From: an uncultured bacterium
GTDB taxonomy: Bacteria > Planctomycetota > UBA8108 > UBA1146
Length of the DNA stretch: 64,000 bases
Reading direction: 5' to 3'
Assembly (NCBI GenBank): GCA_913056395.1
Contig: CAJXMG010000014.1
Span: 1 to 64,000 of the forward strand
Under the pieces are notes generated by a model that saw nothing but the letters and a program-made list of their open reading frames with translations, was not told the DNA's origin and made no database searches. Positions 35,256-43,853 of the stretch are shown piece after piece; positions within the stretch are counted from its first letter, which is position 1, and every line of letters begins with the position of its first letter. A program made the position numbers and the translations under genes.

Positions 35256-36863
35256 ATGTCGAGTCAGGAAAACACGCCCGAGATTCAAGGCGATGAGGAC
35301 TTGCGCATGATTCGCAGAGCACTCGTCACCGTCAGTGACAAAACCGGAGTCGTCGACTTCTGTCAGCACCTGGTATCTCTGGGGATCGAAATCCTCTCCA
35401 CCGGCGGAACCGCCAAAACCCTGCGCGATGCGGGAATTACGGTTCGTCCTGTGGAGGATGTCACCGGTTTCCCGGAGATGATGGACGGTCGCATCAAGAC
35501 ACTCCACCCGCGGATCCACGGTGGATTGCTGGCACGTCGCTCCGTTCCCGGCGATCTCGAGTCGTGTGACGAGTACGGAATCCCGCCCATCGATCTGCTC
35601 GTGGTCAATCTGTACCCCTTTGAGAGAACCGCCGCGTCGGGAGCCTCCTTCGCCGACACGATTGAGCAGATCGACATCGGAGGACCGGCGATGGTGCGTG
35701 CCGCCGCCAAAAATCATCCGGATGTGGCAGTGGTCGTCGATCCATCCAGTTACCCGGCACTGACCCACGAACTTCTGGAGAGCAACGGACAACTTTGTGG
35801 CGATACCCGTAACCGCCTCGCCCTCGAAGCATTCCGCCGCACCGCAGCCTACGACGCCTCGATTTCCAACTGGCTCGGTCAACAGCTGGAGGGGCCCTTC
35901 CCCGCCACGGTCACCGAGCAGTGGTACCAGGTTGGAGGACTCCGCTATGGAGAGAACCCCCATCAGGAAGCGGCGTGGTATCAGCGCAATGATGGCGACA
36001 GCTTCTCCATCGCCGAGGCGACCTGCCACGGAGGCAAGGAACTCTCCTACAACAACATTCTCGACGCTGCGGCGGCCATCGATTGCTGCCGTGGACTTGA
36101 AGGCACTGCCGCTGTCATCGTCAAGCACTGCCTCCCCTGTGGAGCGGCGGAGGCCGGCTCCCTCGATCAGGCCTTTGACGCCGCCCTCGCCGGTGACCCG
36201 GTGAGTGCTTTCGGTGGCATTCTGGCCCTCTCTGAGCCACTGACCGTCGACCTCGCCCGTCGTATCAGCACCCCGGACCACTTCTTCGAAGTGATCCACG
36301 CCCCCGCCTACGAGGAGGGCGCCATCGAAGCCATCCAGAGTGGCGCCAAGTGGGGTTCTTCCTGCAGAATCCTTGAGGGTGGTTTCTTCGCCGATGAAGG
36401 TGCCGTGCCCATCGAGGCCCGGGCCGTCCCCGGAGCGATGCTCCTGCAAACCCGTGACATTCCGCAGAAAACCCGGGATGATTACGAAGTTGCGACCGAT
36501 CGGGCCCCCACCGACGAAGAGTGGCGTGATCTCCTCTTCGGCTGGCGGGTGTTGCCCCACGTGCGCTCGAATGGGATTCTTCTGGCCCAGTCCAATGCCG
36601 TTGTCGGCGTCGGTGCAGGCCAGCCGAGCAGGGTGGACGCCGTGCACATCGCCTGCAGAAAGGCCGCTGACAAGGCTCAGGGATCATCCCTCGCCTCGGA
36701 TGCGTTCTTCCCTTTCCCGGATGGTGTCGAAGCCGCCATCGAGGCGGGGGTCAGTGCCGTGATCCAGCCGGGGGGTTCCCGCAGGGATGGCGAAGTGATC
36801 GAGGCCGCCAACAAGGCTGGTATCGCCATGGTCTTCACCGGAGAGAGACACTTCCGTCACTAG
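35256..36863 (+). CDS. purH: Bifunctional AICAR formyltransferase/IMP cyclohydrolase
   Basis: 535 residues, full length. It carries out the last two steps of IMP synthesis. The N-terminal cyclohydrolase domain (about 17-215) shows [16 protein letters not shown] and [20 protein letters not shown]. The C-terminal transformylase domain has [15 protein letters not shown] (about 228) and the catalytic Lys-His in [11 protein letters not shown] (about 288). In most homologues that last motif reads KHxNPCG; here Leu replaces Asn. I chose the ATG at 35256 (AAGGAG nine bases upstream); the frame is open further upstream, but that part is antisense to xseA. It is divergent from xseA and followed closely by a membrane protein and lepB. 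Confidence 0.96.
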   Translation: MSSQENTPEIQGDEDLRMIRRALVTVSDKTGVVDFCQHLVSLGIEILSTGGTAKTLRDAGITVRPVEDVTGFPEMMDGRIKTLHPRIHGGLLARRSVPGDLESCDEYGIPPIDLLVVNLYPFERTAASGASFADTIEQIDIGGPAMVRAAAKNHPDVAVVVDPSSYPALTHELLESNGQLCGDTRNRLALEAFRRTAAYDASISNWLGQQLEGPFPATVTEQWYQVGGLRYGENPHQEAAWYQRNDGDSFSIAEATCHGGKELSYNNILDAAAAIDCCRGLEGTAAVIVKHCLPCGAAEAGSLDQAFDAALAGDPVSAFGGILALSEPLTVDLARRISTPDHFFEVIHAPAYEEGAIEAIQSGAKWGSSCRILEGGFFADEGAVPIEARAVPGAMLLQTRDIPQKTRDDYEVATDRAPTDEEWRDLLFGWRVLPHVRSNGILLAQSNAVVGVGAGQPSRVDAVHIACRKAADKAQGSSLASDAFFPFPDGVEAAIEAGVSAVIQPGGSRRDGEVIEAANKAGIAMVFTGERHFRH

Positions 36864-36870
36864 GAGTCGA

Positions 36871-37356
36871 ATGAAATCTTTCATCGCATTTCTGAAAGCG
36901 GTTCGATTCCTGTGGATCGCCCTTTACTGGGTCTCACTGATCGTGCTGATCGGCTTCTACGATTGGGTGACCACGAACCTCATCAGTCCGGACGGATTCT
37001 GGCGTGTCGTCGGCTCCCTCTTCCTCGGGGGATTGCTGATGGAGCACTATCTGGGAGTTCTCACCCGCAAGCGACAAAGTCTGCTGGCCCGTTCGCTGAT
37101 TCAACTGCAGCCAGGCCTGAAGCACGATGGAGCGGTCAGTATCCTTATCGACGCCCTTGAAAACGCCGAGGCGGAAACTGCCAAAACGGTCCACGAAGAA
37201 CTGGTCAGGCTGACCGGTCAGGATTTTGGCCTCGAAGCTCACCGTTGGCGCCAATGGCTGCGTCAGGAGGAGCAAAAGGTTCAGGGTTCTCCGCTGCTGG
37301 CCAGAGAGTTCACAGACAAAAGCGAGAATTCGGACAGGGTGGGCAAGCAGGCATGA
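36871..37356 (+). CDS. Small membrane protein of unknown function
   Basis: 161 residues, family not recognised. Two transmembrane helices (about 13-30 and 42-62) form a hairpin, followed by a basic turn (LTRKRQS) and a cytoplasmic helical domain (about 75-140) that could be a HEAT-like pair. An AGGAG ribosome site overlaps the purH stop region, seven bases before the ATG. Its stop overlaps the lepB start (ATGA). The tight coupling to lepB and the membrane location suggest an envelope role (inference). Confidence 0.7.
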   Translation: MKSFIAFLKAVRFLWIALYWVSLIVLIGFYDWVTTNLISPDGFWRVVGSLFLGGLLMEHYLGVLTRKRQSLLARSLIQLQPGLKHDGAVSILIDALENAEAETAKTVHEELVRLTGQDFGLEAHRWRQWLRQEEQKVQGSPLLAREFTDKSENSDRVGKQA

Positions 37357-37973
37357 ATGGATTCGAATCCCCCCCCGACCCATTGAATTCTGAAGAGGCG
37401 CCGAACCCGGGTAAGGTGGCTTCCGATACTCAGGAAGTCGAAACCACTCCCCGTCTCAGCCCCTTCAGGAGAATCACTCTGGAGGTGCTGCTGGTGGTCG
37501 GGATCGCCTTCCCGTTGGCACTGGTCCTGCACACCTTCGTCACCCAGGTCTATGCCATCAGTGGCCATTCGATGGAACCGACCCTCTATGACGGCGAACG
37601 GGTCATGGTCGACAAGGTCAGCCCTGCCATCTCCGAAATCTCCAGGGGAGATCTGGTGATCTTCGCCTCTCCTGAAGACACCTCCAAAAACCTGATTAAG
37701 CGCGTCATCGGCCTCGCCGGTGACAAGATCGAGCTGATCGGTGAAATGGTCTACCTCAACGATGAACCCCTGCGTGAAGGCTACACACGGCGCACCATCT
37801 TTCCCCAGAAACCGGGGGAATCGACAATCGTCGAAGAAGGATCGATGTATGTCCTCGGTGACAACAGGCCCCAAAGCCGGGACAGCCGCGACTTCGGAAC
37901 GGTGACCCTCGACCAGGTCAAGGGCAGGGTGCTTCTGCGGTTGTGGCCTCTCGACGCGTTGAAGTTCTTCTAG
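37353..37973 (+). CDS. lepB: Signal peptidase I
   Basis: 206 residues. It cleaves signal peptides from Sec- and Tat-exported proteins at the outer face of the cytoplasmic membrane. One transmembrane helix (about 44-64) is followed by the catalytic Ser in ISGHSMEPTLYDG, the general base Lys in NLIKRVIGLAGDKIE, and the conserved box GDNRPQSRDSRDFG near 170. The region before the helix (residues 1-40) is acidic and Pro-rich. I chose the ATG at 37353, which overlaps the stop of the upstream gene. A strong bidirectional terminator follows at 37989. Confidence 0.94.
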   Translation: MNGFESPPDPLNSEEAPNPGKVASDTQEVETTPRLSPFRRITLEVLLVVGIAFPLALVLHTFVTQVYAISGHSMEPTLYDGERVMVDKVSPAISEISRGDLVIFASPEDTSKNLIKRVIGLAGDKIELIGEMVYLNDEPLREGYTRRTIFPQKPGESTIVEEGSMYVLGDNRPQSRDSRDFGTVTLDQVKGRVLLRLWPLDALKFF

Positions 37974-37988
37974 GCCGTATCCCAAACG

Positions 37989-38027
37989 AAAACAGGGTCT
38001 GTGCTCATTGAGCACAGACCCTGTTTT
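37989..38027. terminator. Bidirectional terminator between lepB and a porin gene
   Basis: A perfect 19-bp inverted repeat (AAAACAGGGTCTGTGCTCA and its complement) with one central base. The A-tract and T-tract at the ends serve both strands, ending lepB and the convergent porin gene. Confidence 0.93.
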
Positions 38028-38046
38028 GATGAAACCTGATCGGCTC

Positions 38047-39288
38047 CTAGAAGTTCCAGAAGGTCTGGGCGTAGAAGAAACTCGTCGAATCGTAGGTACT
38101 GGTCAGTGAACTGAATTTGGCTGCCCCGAACTCCACGTCGAGATCTCCAATACGGTGGTCGAGGATCAGATTGATTTCCTCACCCCAATCCGGTCCCTGA
38201 TCCGCCCGTAACTCGTGGTAGATAAACTCAACCCCCGTCTCCCCCAACACTGTGCGGAATCCGAGGTAGGTATCTTTCACGTTACTGGTTCCGAGGATAT
38301 CGGTGATTCCATGGGTCCCGTGGGGAGTTCCAAAGGGAGAACGGTACTCCTCAATTCTTGAAGCACCGGCAGAAGTTCCGGTCGCCCGAATGTGACCTGC
38401 CACAAGGGTCAAGTCCCAAAGTCGTTCCATCGGTTCCATGTCATAGGTGCCCTCAATTGCGTAGTAGAGGGAGTCCAGTCTCTGGATTGCGTCCAGATCG
38501 CCGTTGTAGCGCCGCCCTTCTTGTAGAGCGTACTCCACGGAAAGGGTCGCAGCGGGGATCAAGCCTTCTCTGAGGCTGAAGGCAAAGCCATAGGTATCCT
38601 CGTGGGAAGCACCGGGGTCGGTATTGCCATTTTCCGCAGCCAAGGCGGCATTGGACTGGTCGGCGCGGAACTGCCAAAGGAACAGGCTCGCCTCGATCAG
38701 TGGCAGCTCATTGAAGTCCACATGCAATCCGTAGGCGTGCTCACCCTCGTTGTTGGCATCAAAGGTGTCGCGGTCGATGGTCAGGTGATGAAAGTTGAAA
38801 TCGATGGCGTCATTGAGAAGTCCACGATGGAAATGGTATCCACCACTGGTTTCCGGTCCCAGATTGCTCCAGTCGTCGGAATGAATGATGCGACCCTTGT
38901 TGTAGGTGGGTAGCTCGGACTTTCCGAACTCCATATCCCAGCCATCCATGAAGCTGAGGTAGGGATGAATCTTACCCACATCCGCGATTCTGAAATCGAG
39001 GATGTGAACCCTGGGATCGTTGTGAACTTCGGAAGTATCTGTTCCCTCACTGAAGAAACGTGAATCCCTCACTTTGAGGCGCATGTCGATCAGATCACTC
39101 AGCTCGGTCTCGTAACCGAGCATCAAGCGAGAAAACCCTCGAGTTTGATCGCCCTCGGTAGCTGCAGGTGTTCTGCGCTCCCAGCGAAGGCGCAACTCTG
39201 CATCGAGATCGAAGGGCATTTGTGCCTGAACCACATTCCCTGCAAAAACAGAGACCGCAAAGACGATAAGGAAAATCCCCTTGGGCAT
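38047..39288 (-). CDS. Outer-membrane beta-barrel porin, alginate-export-like
   Basis: 413 residues. After a signal peptide (MPKGIFLIVFAVSVFAG, cleavage near VQAQ) the sequence is a run of amphipathic beta-strands and ends YAQTFWNF, with the C-terminal Phe used for barrel assembly. The overall pattern (LRLRWERR, KLGKSEL-type strands, PHGTHGITD, EINLILDHRI) is like the alginate-export/porin family. It shares the segment xPHGTHGIxDxxG and the C-terminal strand pattern with the next gene, so the two are paralogues. I chose the ATG at 39288, preceded by AAGGGAGT. The substrate is unknown. Confidence 0.8.
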   Translation of the reverse strand: MPKGIFLIVFAVSVFAGNVVQAQMPFDLDAELRLRWERRTPAATEGDQTRGFSRLMLGYETELSDLIDMRLKVRDSRFFSEGTDTSEVHNDPRVHILDFRIADVGKIHPYLSFMDGWDMEFGKSELPTYNKGRIIHSDDWSNLGPETSGGYHFHRGLLNDAIDFNFHHLTIDRDTFDANNEGEHAYGLHVDFNELPLIEASLFLWQFRADQSNAALAAENGNTDPGASHEDTYGFAFSLREGLIPAATLSVEYALQEGRRYNGDLDAIQRLDSLYYAIEGTYDMEPMERLWDLTLVAGHIRATGTSAGASRIEEYRSPFGTPHGTHGITDILGTSNVKDTYLGFRTVLGETGVEFIYHELRADQGPDWGEEINLILDHRIGDLDVEFGAAKFSSLTSTYDSTSFFYAQTFWNF

Positions 39289-39457
39289 GACTACTCCCTT
39301 TCTGACGTTTACCGGAGTTGGCGCGTATCCCAATCCCGGAAACTTCTTGCCGACCCGGGCTTCCCCAGGAAGGACTAATGCCCACATCCTGCCCGGAATC
39401 CTCAATCTGTAAAGGGGAACCGGCAAGTTGGTCACTGAAGATATGAAATCCCCTTAT

Positions 39458-39501
39458 AAAAAGAGAACGAGGACGCGCGCCGAAGGCGCACGTCCCCGCT
39501 C
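39458..39501 (-). terminator. Rho-independent terminator of a porin gene
   Basis: On the minus strand a long stem around a TTCG loop (GGGACGTGCGCC with GGCGCGCGTCC, then GAGCG/CGTTC, with wobbles) is followed by TCTTTTTATA. It lies about 50 bases after the stop of the 39553 porin gene. A smaller CCGGGAAATCTCCCGG hairpin precedes it. Confidence 0.9.
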
Positions 39502-39552
39502 CGAGTCAAATCGAAATTCGGGCCCCGGGAGATTTCCCGGAACGCGGATTTC

Positions 39553-40638
39553 CTAGAAGTCGTAGGAACTCTGCCAGTAGATGTAATCGGTGTCGGTGAG
39601 TCCGGCGTCGTCAGCGGAGAAGCTGGCGTAGCCCAACTGACCGCAAGCGAAATCCAGAATCAGGTCGAGCTCAGTACCCAGATCGGCACCGTCAGAGTCA
39701 CGGGAAATCGTGATGTAGTTCAGAGTCACTCCCATGCCATCCATGAGGGCGTCGGTCGAAACACCGATGGTGGTGTTGTCGAGGTCTGCTCCTCCGAAGA
39801 GGTCAGCGATACCGTGAGTACCATGAGGGTCACCGTTGATGGAAGTCCAATCGAGATCGGTCACGCTGTTGCTGAAGCTCAGGTTGAACTGGTCCAGTGC
39901 GTATCCCACGCTGACAGAGGTCAGGGTTCCGTCTTCTCCACCGGCATCGGCGTCGGAGGTGGCGTACTCCACGTCCAGGTCCACACCCATGAGGGCGTCT
40001 CCACCGATGTTGTTGATGTTGAAGGCCATCCAGCTCGGATCCTCGGTTGCAGCCGCGGCACTGGAAGTGGCGTAGTAGAAACCGATATCAGCAAATCCGG
40101 CCATGTCACCGAGGCCGAAGTTGAAGATCATGGCGCTATCGTCGCTGTTGTCGTTACCACCCCAGCGGTAGAGATCGAAGTCCACGCCACCCAACTCGGT
40201 GCTGAGCTTGAAACCATCGTGGTTGTTAGGCCCGGCGGCGTCAGAATTCCAGTCCGCGGAGTTGACGATACGACCAGAACCGAGGTTCGGGTTGTTCATA
40301 CGTCCGATGTCCATGGACCATCCACCCAGGAAATTAGCCATGGCACCCATGTCGGCGATGCTCAGGTAGGCCTGCTGAATGTCGTAGTTATCGGTGGTTC
40401 CACCACCACTGCTGAATGCGTATCCGTGACGCACCTGACTCATGAAACTGGTGTTGTCGTCGATCTTCGCTCCCAGGTTGATGTAAGTCCTGGCTGTAAG
40501 ACCGGCGTCAAGCGCAGCGGCGTCGCTGTATTCATAGCGAAGGCGAACGTCGCCACCCAGAGAAACGTGTCCGTCTGCAAAGGCCGCAGTCGGAACCAAC
40601 ATGGCCATAAGAAGGCCGAGCACGATGCTCTTGTTCAT
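39553..40638 (-). CDS. Outer-membrane beta-barrel porin, paralogue
   Basis: 361 residues. It has a signal peptide (MNKSIVLGLLMAMLVPTAAFA), then beta-strands with alternating residues, and ends YWQSSYDF with the terminal Phe. It is rich in Asp and Gly, low in basic residues, which suggests an acidic barrel surface or a cation-rich habitat. DPHGTHGIADLFG and ELDLILDFACGQLGY parallel the neighbour porin at 38047. A ribosome site AAGGGG lies before the ATG. The strong terminator and strong codon bias by eye suggest high expression. Substrate unknown; alginate-export or general porin families are the closest I can name. Confidence 0.8.
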   Translation of the reverse strand: MNKSIVLGLLMAMLVPTAAFADGHVSLGGDVRLRYEYSDAAALDAGLTARTYINLGAKIDDNTSFMSQVRHGYAFSSGGGTTDNYDIQQAYLSIADMGAMANFLGGWSMDIGRMNNPNLGSGRIVNSADWNSDAAGPNNHDGFKLSTELGGVDFDLYRWGGNDNSDDSAMIFNFGLGDMAGFADIGFYYATSSAAAATEDPSWMAFNINNIGGDALMGVDLDVEYATSDADAGGEDGTLTSVSVGYALDQFNLSFSNSVTDLDWTSINGDPHGTHGIADLFGGADLDNTTIGVSTDALMDGMGVTLNYITISRDSDGADLGTELDLILDFACGQLGYASFSADDAGLTDTDYIYWQSSYDF

Positions 40639-41043
40639 TGTCTACCCCTTTTCTTCCCCATGCTCTCGGGCGCAGTGCCCTCGATCCCTTGGGGATCCTG
40701 ATGATTTGCTAACCTACGTTGCGGCTAGAGCAAGGATCGGAGAACCCGTGACATGCCTGCCGAGGCCTTCGGCCCTTGCTCATGGGACATAGGAGAGTCA
40801 GAATCGAAAAAAGTGGCAAGCCCTCTTCTGCAGAATTTGACCGTTTTCTTTGTAAAAATCTAACGTTAGCGGGTTCAAATTAGCTCTTAAACGCTCTTTC
40901 CGAGGCAGCACTGGCCTCCCCTAAGATCAATAATAAAAAGCACTTAAGCCCAGAAAGTGTATTTTTCCCCAACTCTGGGGAGTGGCCTCAGCCTTCAGCG
41001 CTTATGACTTAAGAAAATATCCTGAAAAAGGCCGATAATCTGT
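40639..41043. other. Intergenic region of about 400 bases
   Basis: It holds the promoter of the porin gene on the minus strand and the 3' side of the SagB-type gene. It is visibly more A+T-rich than its surroundings between 40840 and 41040. A CTAACGTTAG palindrome is at about 40861-40870 and a CCCCA/TGGGG hairpin near 40969-40982. No gene, known RNA or convincing sigma-54 site is visible. No short RiPP precursor-like frame with a ribosome site was found next to the SagB-type gene. Confidence 0.45.
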
Positions 41044-42567
41044 CTAGCCTGACGGCATTGGATCGCCGATGAGGGTGATATAGGTCACGATGTGCCCCTC
41101 CGGCAAGCCCAGGAACTTCCCTAAAGAGTCGTCAAAGAAACCTGCAATGCCACTGACTCCAGTATTGAGACGCATGGAACCCAGATTGATCTGATGTCCG
41201 AGAAAACCGGAGTCCAAATGGAGATCACGATAGACTCGGTCCCCTAACAACCGGACTGCTTCTGTGAGAGGAGCGCTGTAGATCACGGCTGCTGCTGCAT
41301 CGCCAGCCAAGTCCTGTCCAAGACAATACTCCTGAAGTGACCGCCGATGATCCCCCGCTTTTCTGAGAATCAACCGATGCTTTTCGCAACAGTATAGCCA
41401 ATGACCGCTGTCGATTCCCTTCACCCTTTGTGTGATGCAATGAACATCGAGCAGCGGTCCAGCCCCTAACAACTGAGTCGAGGAGGCGCGCAAAAAACGA
41501 TGGGAGAAGTCGAGAATCCTTCCCAGATCACTGACTTCGATGGGCGCCCCTGTGAACTGGCGTGTCGACCTTCTCTGCACTGAAATCGAGCAGAACTCTC
41601 CTGACAGATCCGCCATCGTTCCCTGCAATGCAAACTCGTTCTGCTGCTGCACTGCGAGAGCCGGCTTCATCGCCAATGCCTGAGAAGATGAGTTTTCCAA
41701 GAGCTCTCCAGCCCTTTGTAAAGCAACGATGGGGTCTTCAGCCGGGGGATTGGTCAGAGGCGAGCCAGTAGAGGCTTTCAAACTCAACGGTTCTTCATCC
41801 CGCACCTCGATTCCTGCGCTTTGCCAGGGAACCAGAGGAACGAGAGCCAACACTCCCTCTTCCGCATCATCGAGGAATAGCAACGATTGCAATCGGGAAT
41901 CGATGAAGCGGGTTCGGATCTTTGCCTGATACCCCTCGTGACCGGCAGCGTGGACCAAATTGCCCAGAACATGCCCCGTATCGAGGAGAATCCGCCTGTA
42001 AGCCCTGTCGTGGTAGCGCCAGCGGGATCTTTGCCAGAGCCCGGTCAGAACCACGCACATTTTTGCATCCTCAAAGGCCGGATCATCCCAACAGGCAGCA
42101 GCCACCTCTTCCATCTCGACGCCTTCGTAGAGGAGCACCAGCTGGTGGTGCGGAACTGAATAGGCATAGAGCCCATCCTTCAATCCCTCAATTTCTCTCA
42201 AGACGACCATCACTTCCGTGGGATACAACGCTCCCGCGGATGGTGCCGCCCGAAAGATCTGGGTTCCCTCAGGAGTCTGCTGAAATCCGGTCGCCCCGCA
42301 GGTGAAGAAGAGGGTCCGTGAGATGGCACGAACTTCATCACCGAGACTTCGAGGATCGAGAGGTTCCTGATCCTCCGCCGGCCCCAGCGGAAAATCCTCA
42401 AAGGGAAGGTAGGGCACCAGGTCCACCGGGTGCCGGGAGTGCCACTGCTTCCATGGCATCGGCTGACCATCAAAATCCGGGCGCGGCAACAGATTGATGG
42501 TTCTGCGGTCGTACTTCGTCTCCTGGTGAAACCATTCTGAGAGAGTCAGCGGTTTGGAATCGGACAA
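41044..42567 (-). CDS. SagB/ThcOx-type oxidoreductase with two nitroreductase domains
   Basis: 507 residues. The SagB family uses FMN to oxidise azolines to azoles in peptide natural products, but many members have other or unknown roles. The N-terminal WFHQETKYDRRTINLLPRP is a typical SagB opening. The first domain (about 85-290) has RAAPSAGALYPTEVMV and DTGHVLGNLVHAAGHEGY; the second (about 345-507) has SVQRRSTRQFTGAPIEVSDL and GFLGHQINLGSMRLNTGVSGIAGF. Such duplications are known in the family. No YcaO, E1-like or precursor gene lies nearby. The start is a TTG at 42567, five bases after the stop of the upstream peptidase gene, with GAGG upstream; it is likely but not certain. Confidence 0.8.
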   Translation of the reverse strand: MSDSKPLTLSEWFHQETKYDRRTINLLPRPDFDGQPMPWKQWHSRHPVDLVPYLPFEDFPLGPAEDQEPLDPRSLGDEVRAISRTLFFTCGATGFQQTPEGTQIFRAAPSAGALYPTEVMVVLREIEGLKDGLYAYSVPHHQLVLLYEGVEMEEVAAACWDDPAFEDAKMCVVLTGLWQRSRWRYHDRAYRRILLDTGHVLGNLVHAAGHEGYQAKIRTRFIDSRLQSLLFLDDAEEGVLALVPLVPWQSAGIEVRDEEPLSLKASTGSPLTNPPAEDPIVALQRAGELLENSSSQALAMKPALAVQQQNEFALQGTMADLSGEFCSISVQRRSTRQFTGAPIEVSDLGRILDFSHRFLRASSTQLLGAGPLLDVHCITQRVKGIDSGHWLYCCEKHRLILRKAGDHRRSLQEYCLGQDLAGDAAAAVIYSAPLTEAVRLLGDRVYRDLHLDSGFLGHQINLGSMRLNTGVSGIAGFFDDSLGKFLGLPEGHIVTYITLIGDPMPSG

Positions 42568-42571
42568 GGGA

Positions 42572-43729
42572 TCAAACCTCGAGCTCTTTGGAAGCCTTGT
42601 TGAAGTTGCGACAGCCGTCAGCGGTGACCAACACCACGTCTTCAATACGACAGCCACCCAATCCTGGGTAGTAGAGTCCAGGCTCGACTGTCACCACCAT
42701 TCCCTCTTCCAGAGGAGGACCGACCGCGGAGATTCGTGGCCCTTCATGGATGTCGAGTCCCAGACCATGGCCTGTGCCATGGAAGAAACCGACCCACTGA
42801 CCTTCCCGCTTCTCGGTGTGAAAGCCGGCGTTGTCGAAGATCTCCTGAACCTTGCTGTGAATCTCCCGACCACACGCTCCCGGGCGAATCATCGAGATGG
42901 CGGTCTCCTGGGCCTCCAGAACCGCCGCATGCAGGCGCTTCTGCTCTTCGGAGGCCCCTCCCTTGACCACGGTTCGGGTCATATCGCCCCAATATCGGTG
43001 GGTCATGTGTTGAGGATAGATGTCGCAGATCACCGTCTCCCCCGCCCGAATCGGGCCACTGCCCACATCGTGGGGGTCACAGCCCTGGTCCCCGGGGGCG
43101 ATGATGAAATCTCCCAGCTGGAGCCCTTTGTCGAGCAGGAAGGAACGGACCTTGGCCTTGATCCGCTCGGAAGTCAGAGGTTCTCCTTCGAGGTGAAGAA
43201 TTCGGTCCTCCCCCTCCTCGCTGTCACGGATCATGCCGATGGCGAGTTCCATCGCTGCCTCTGTCGCTGCTTGCGATTCCTCCAAACAACGGACTTCATG
43301 ATCCTGCTTCAGTCGCCGATCAAGGAAAAAGGGGTCCGGCTTGGGCTCGACGACAATTCCGCCCGCTCTCAGGTGATCTGCCAGCAAAAGCGGAAAACGG
43401 GCGGGAACCTCCACCGATTCAATTCCCCGCGATTTCAACCAATGAAGTACTACACCCTCAAAAGGAACAGGCTGATCTCCATGGGCTTCCCGGGCCTGTT
43501 CCGCCACCGCCGACAAGCTGACCACCTCATCCACCCGGGCCTCCTTCTCTCCCCTGCCCAGTTCGAGATCGGTCAACAGGATGGCGGATCCCCTGCGATC
43601 ACGAAGCCAGGTGAACGCATCGACGGCAAGAAATCCCGAGGCCCAGAGCAGATCCGGCTCCCGTTCGCTCGCATCGACCATCAACTGTGCATGTTTTTCA
43701 GGAATCTCAACGTTCACGAATAGCCTCAT
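42572..43729 (-). CDS. M24-family aminopeptidase (Xaa-Pro type)
   Basis: 385 residues. The pita-bread catalytic domain (about 150-385) keeps all five metal ligands: Asp in CDIYPQHM, Asp in WGDMTRTV, His in GTGHGLGLDIHEGP, Glu in VTVEPGLYYP, and Glu in CRIEDVVLV. The N-terminal domain is the creatinase-like half. It resembles Xaa-Pro aminopeptidases/dipeptidases acting on cytosolic peptides. It ends five bases before the SagB-type gene on the same strand, so the two are co-transcribed. A peptidase next to a SagB enzyme could process a modified peptide, but this is speculation. Confidence 0.88.
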   Translation of the reverse strand: MRLFVNVEIPEKHAQLMVDASEREPDLLWASGFLAVDAFTWLRDRRGSAILLTDLELGRGEKEARVDEVVSLSAVAEQAREAHGDQPVPFEGVVLHWLKSRGIESVEVPARFPLLLADHLRAGGIVVEPKPDPFFLDRRLKQDHEVRCLEESQAATEAAMELAIGMIRDSEEGEDRILHLEGEPLTSERIKAKVRSFLLDKGLQLGDFIIAPGDQGCDPHDVGSGPIRAGETVICDIYPQHMTHRYWGDMTRTVVKGGASEEQKRLHAAVLEAQETAISMIRPGACGREIHSKVQEIFDNAGFHTEKREGQWVGFFHGTGHGLGLDIHEGPRISAVGPPLEEGMVVTVEPGLYYPGLGGCRIEDVVLVTADGCRNFNKASKELEV

Positions 43730-43853
43730 TTCAGTCGCTGGCTGGAAGGATGAGCAATTCTCTGCCCCTGCGTATCACCCCGGTGGGCGCTGGGCAAGTC
43801 CCCATGGCTTTCTGGGGCGATTTGCGGGGCTTTCCAGTCACATCGTACGCTTG

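Noticed and set aside
36895-36925. tRNA T-loop-like GGTTCGATTCC
   Set aside because: It lies inside a coding sequence and no acceptor stem or anticodon arm can be formed around it.
40805-40835. Sigma-54 promoter (TGGCA...TGC)
   Set aside because: The distance between GG and GC is 13 bases rather than the required 10.
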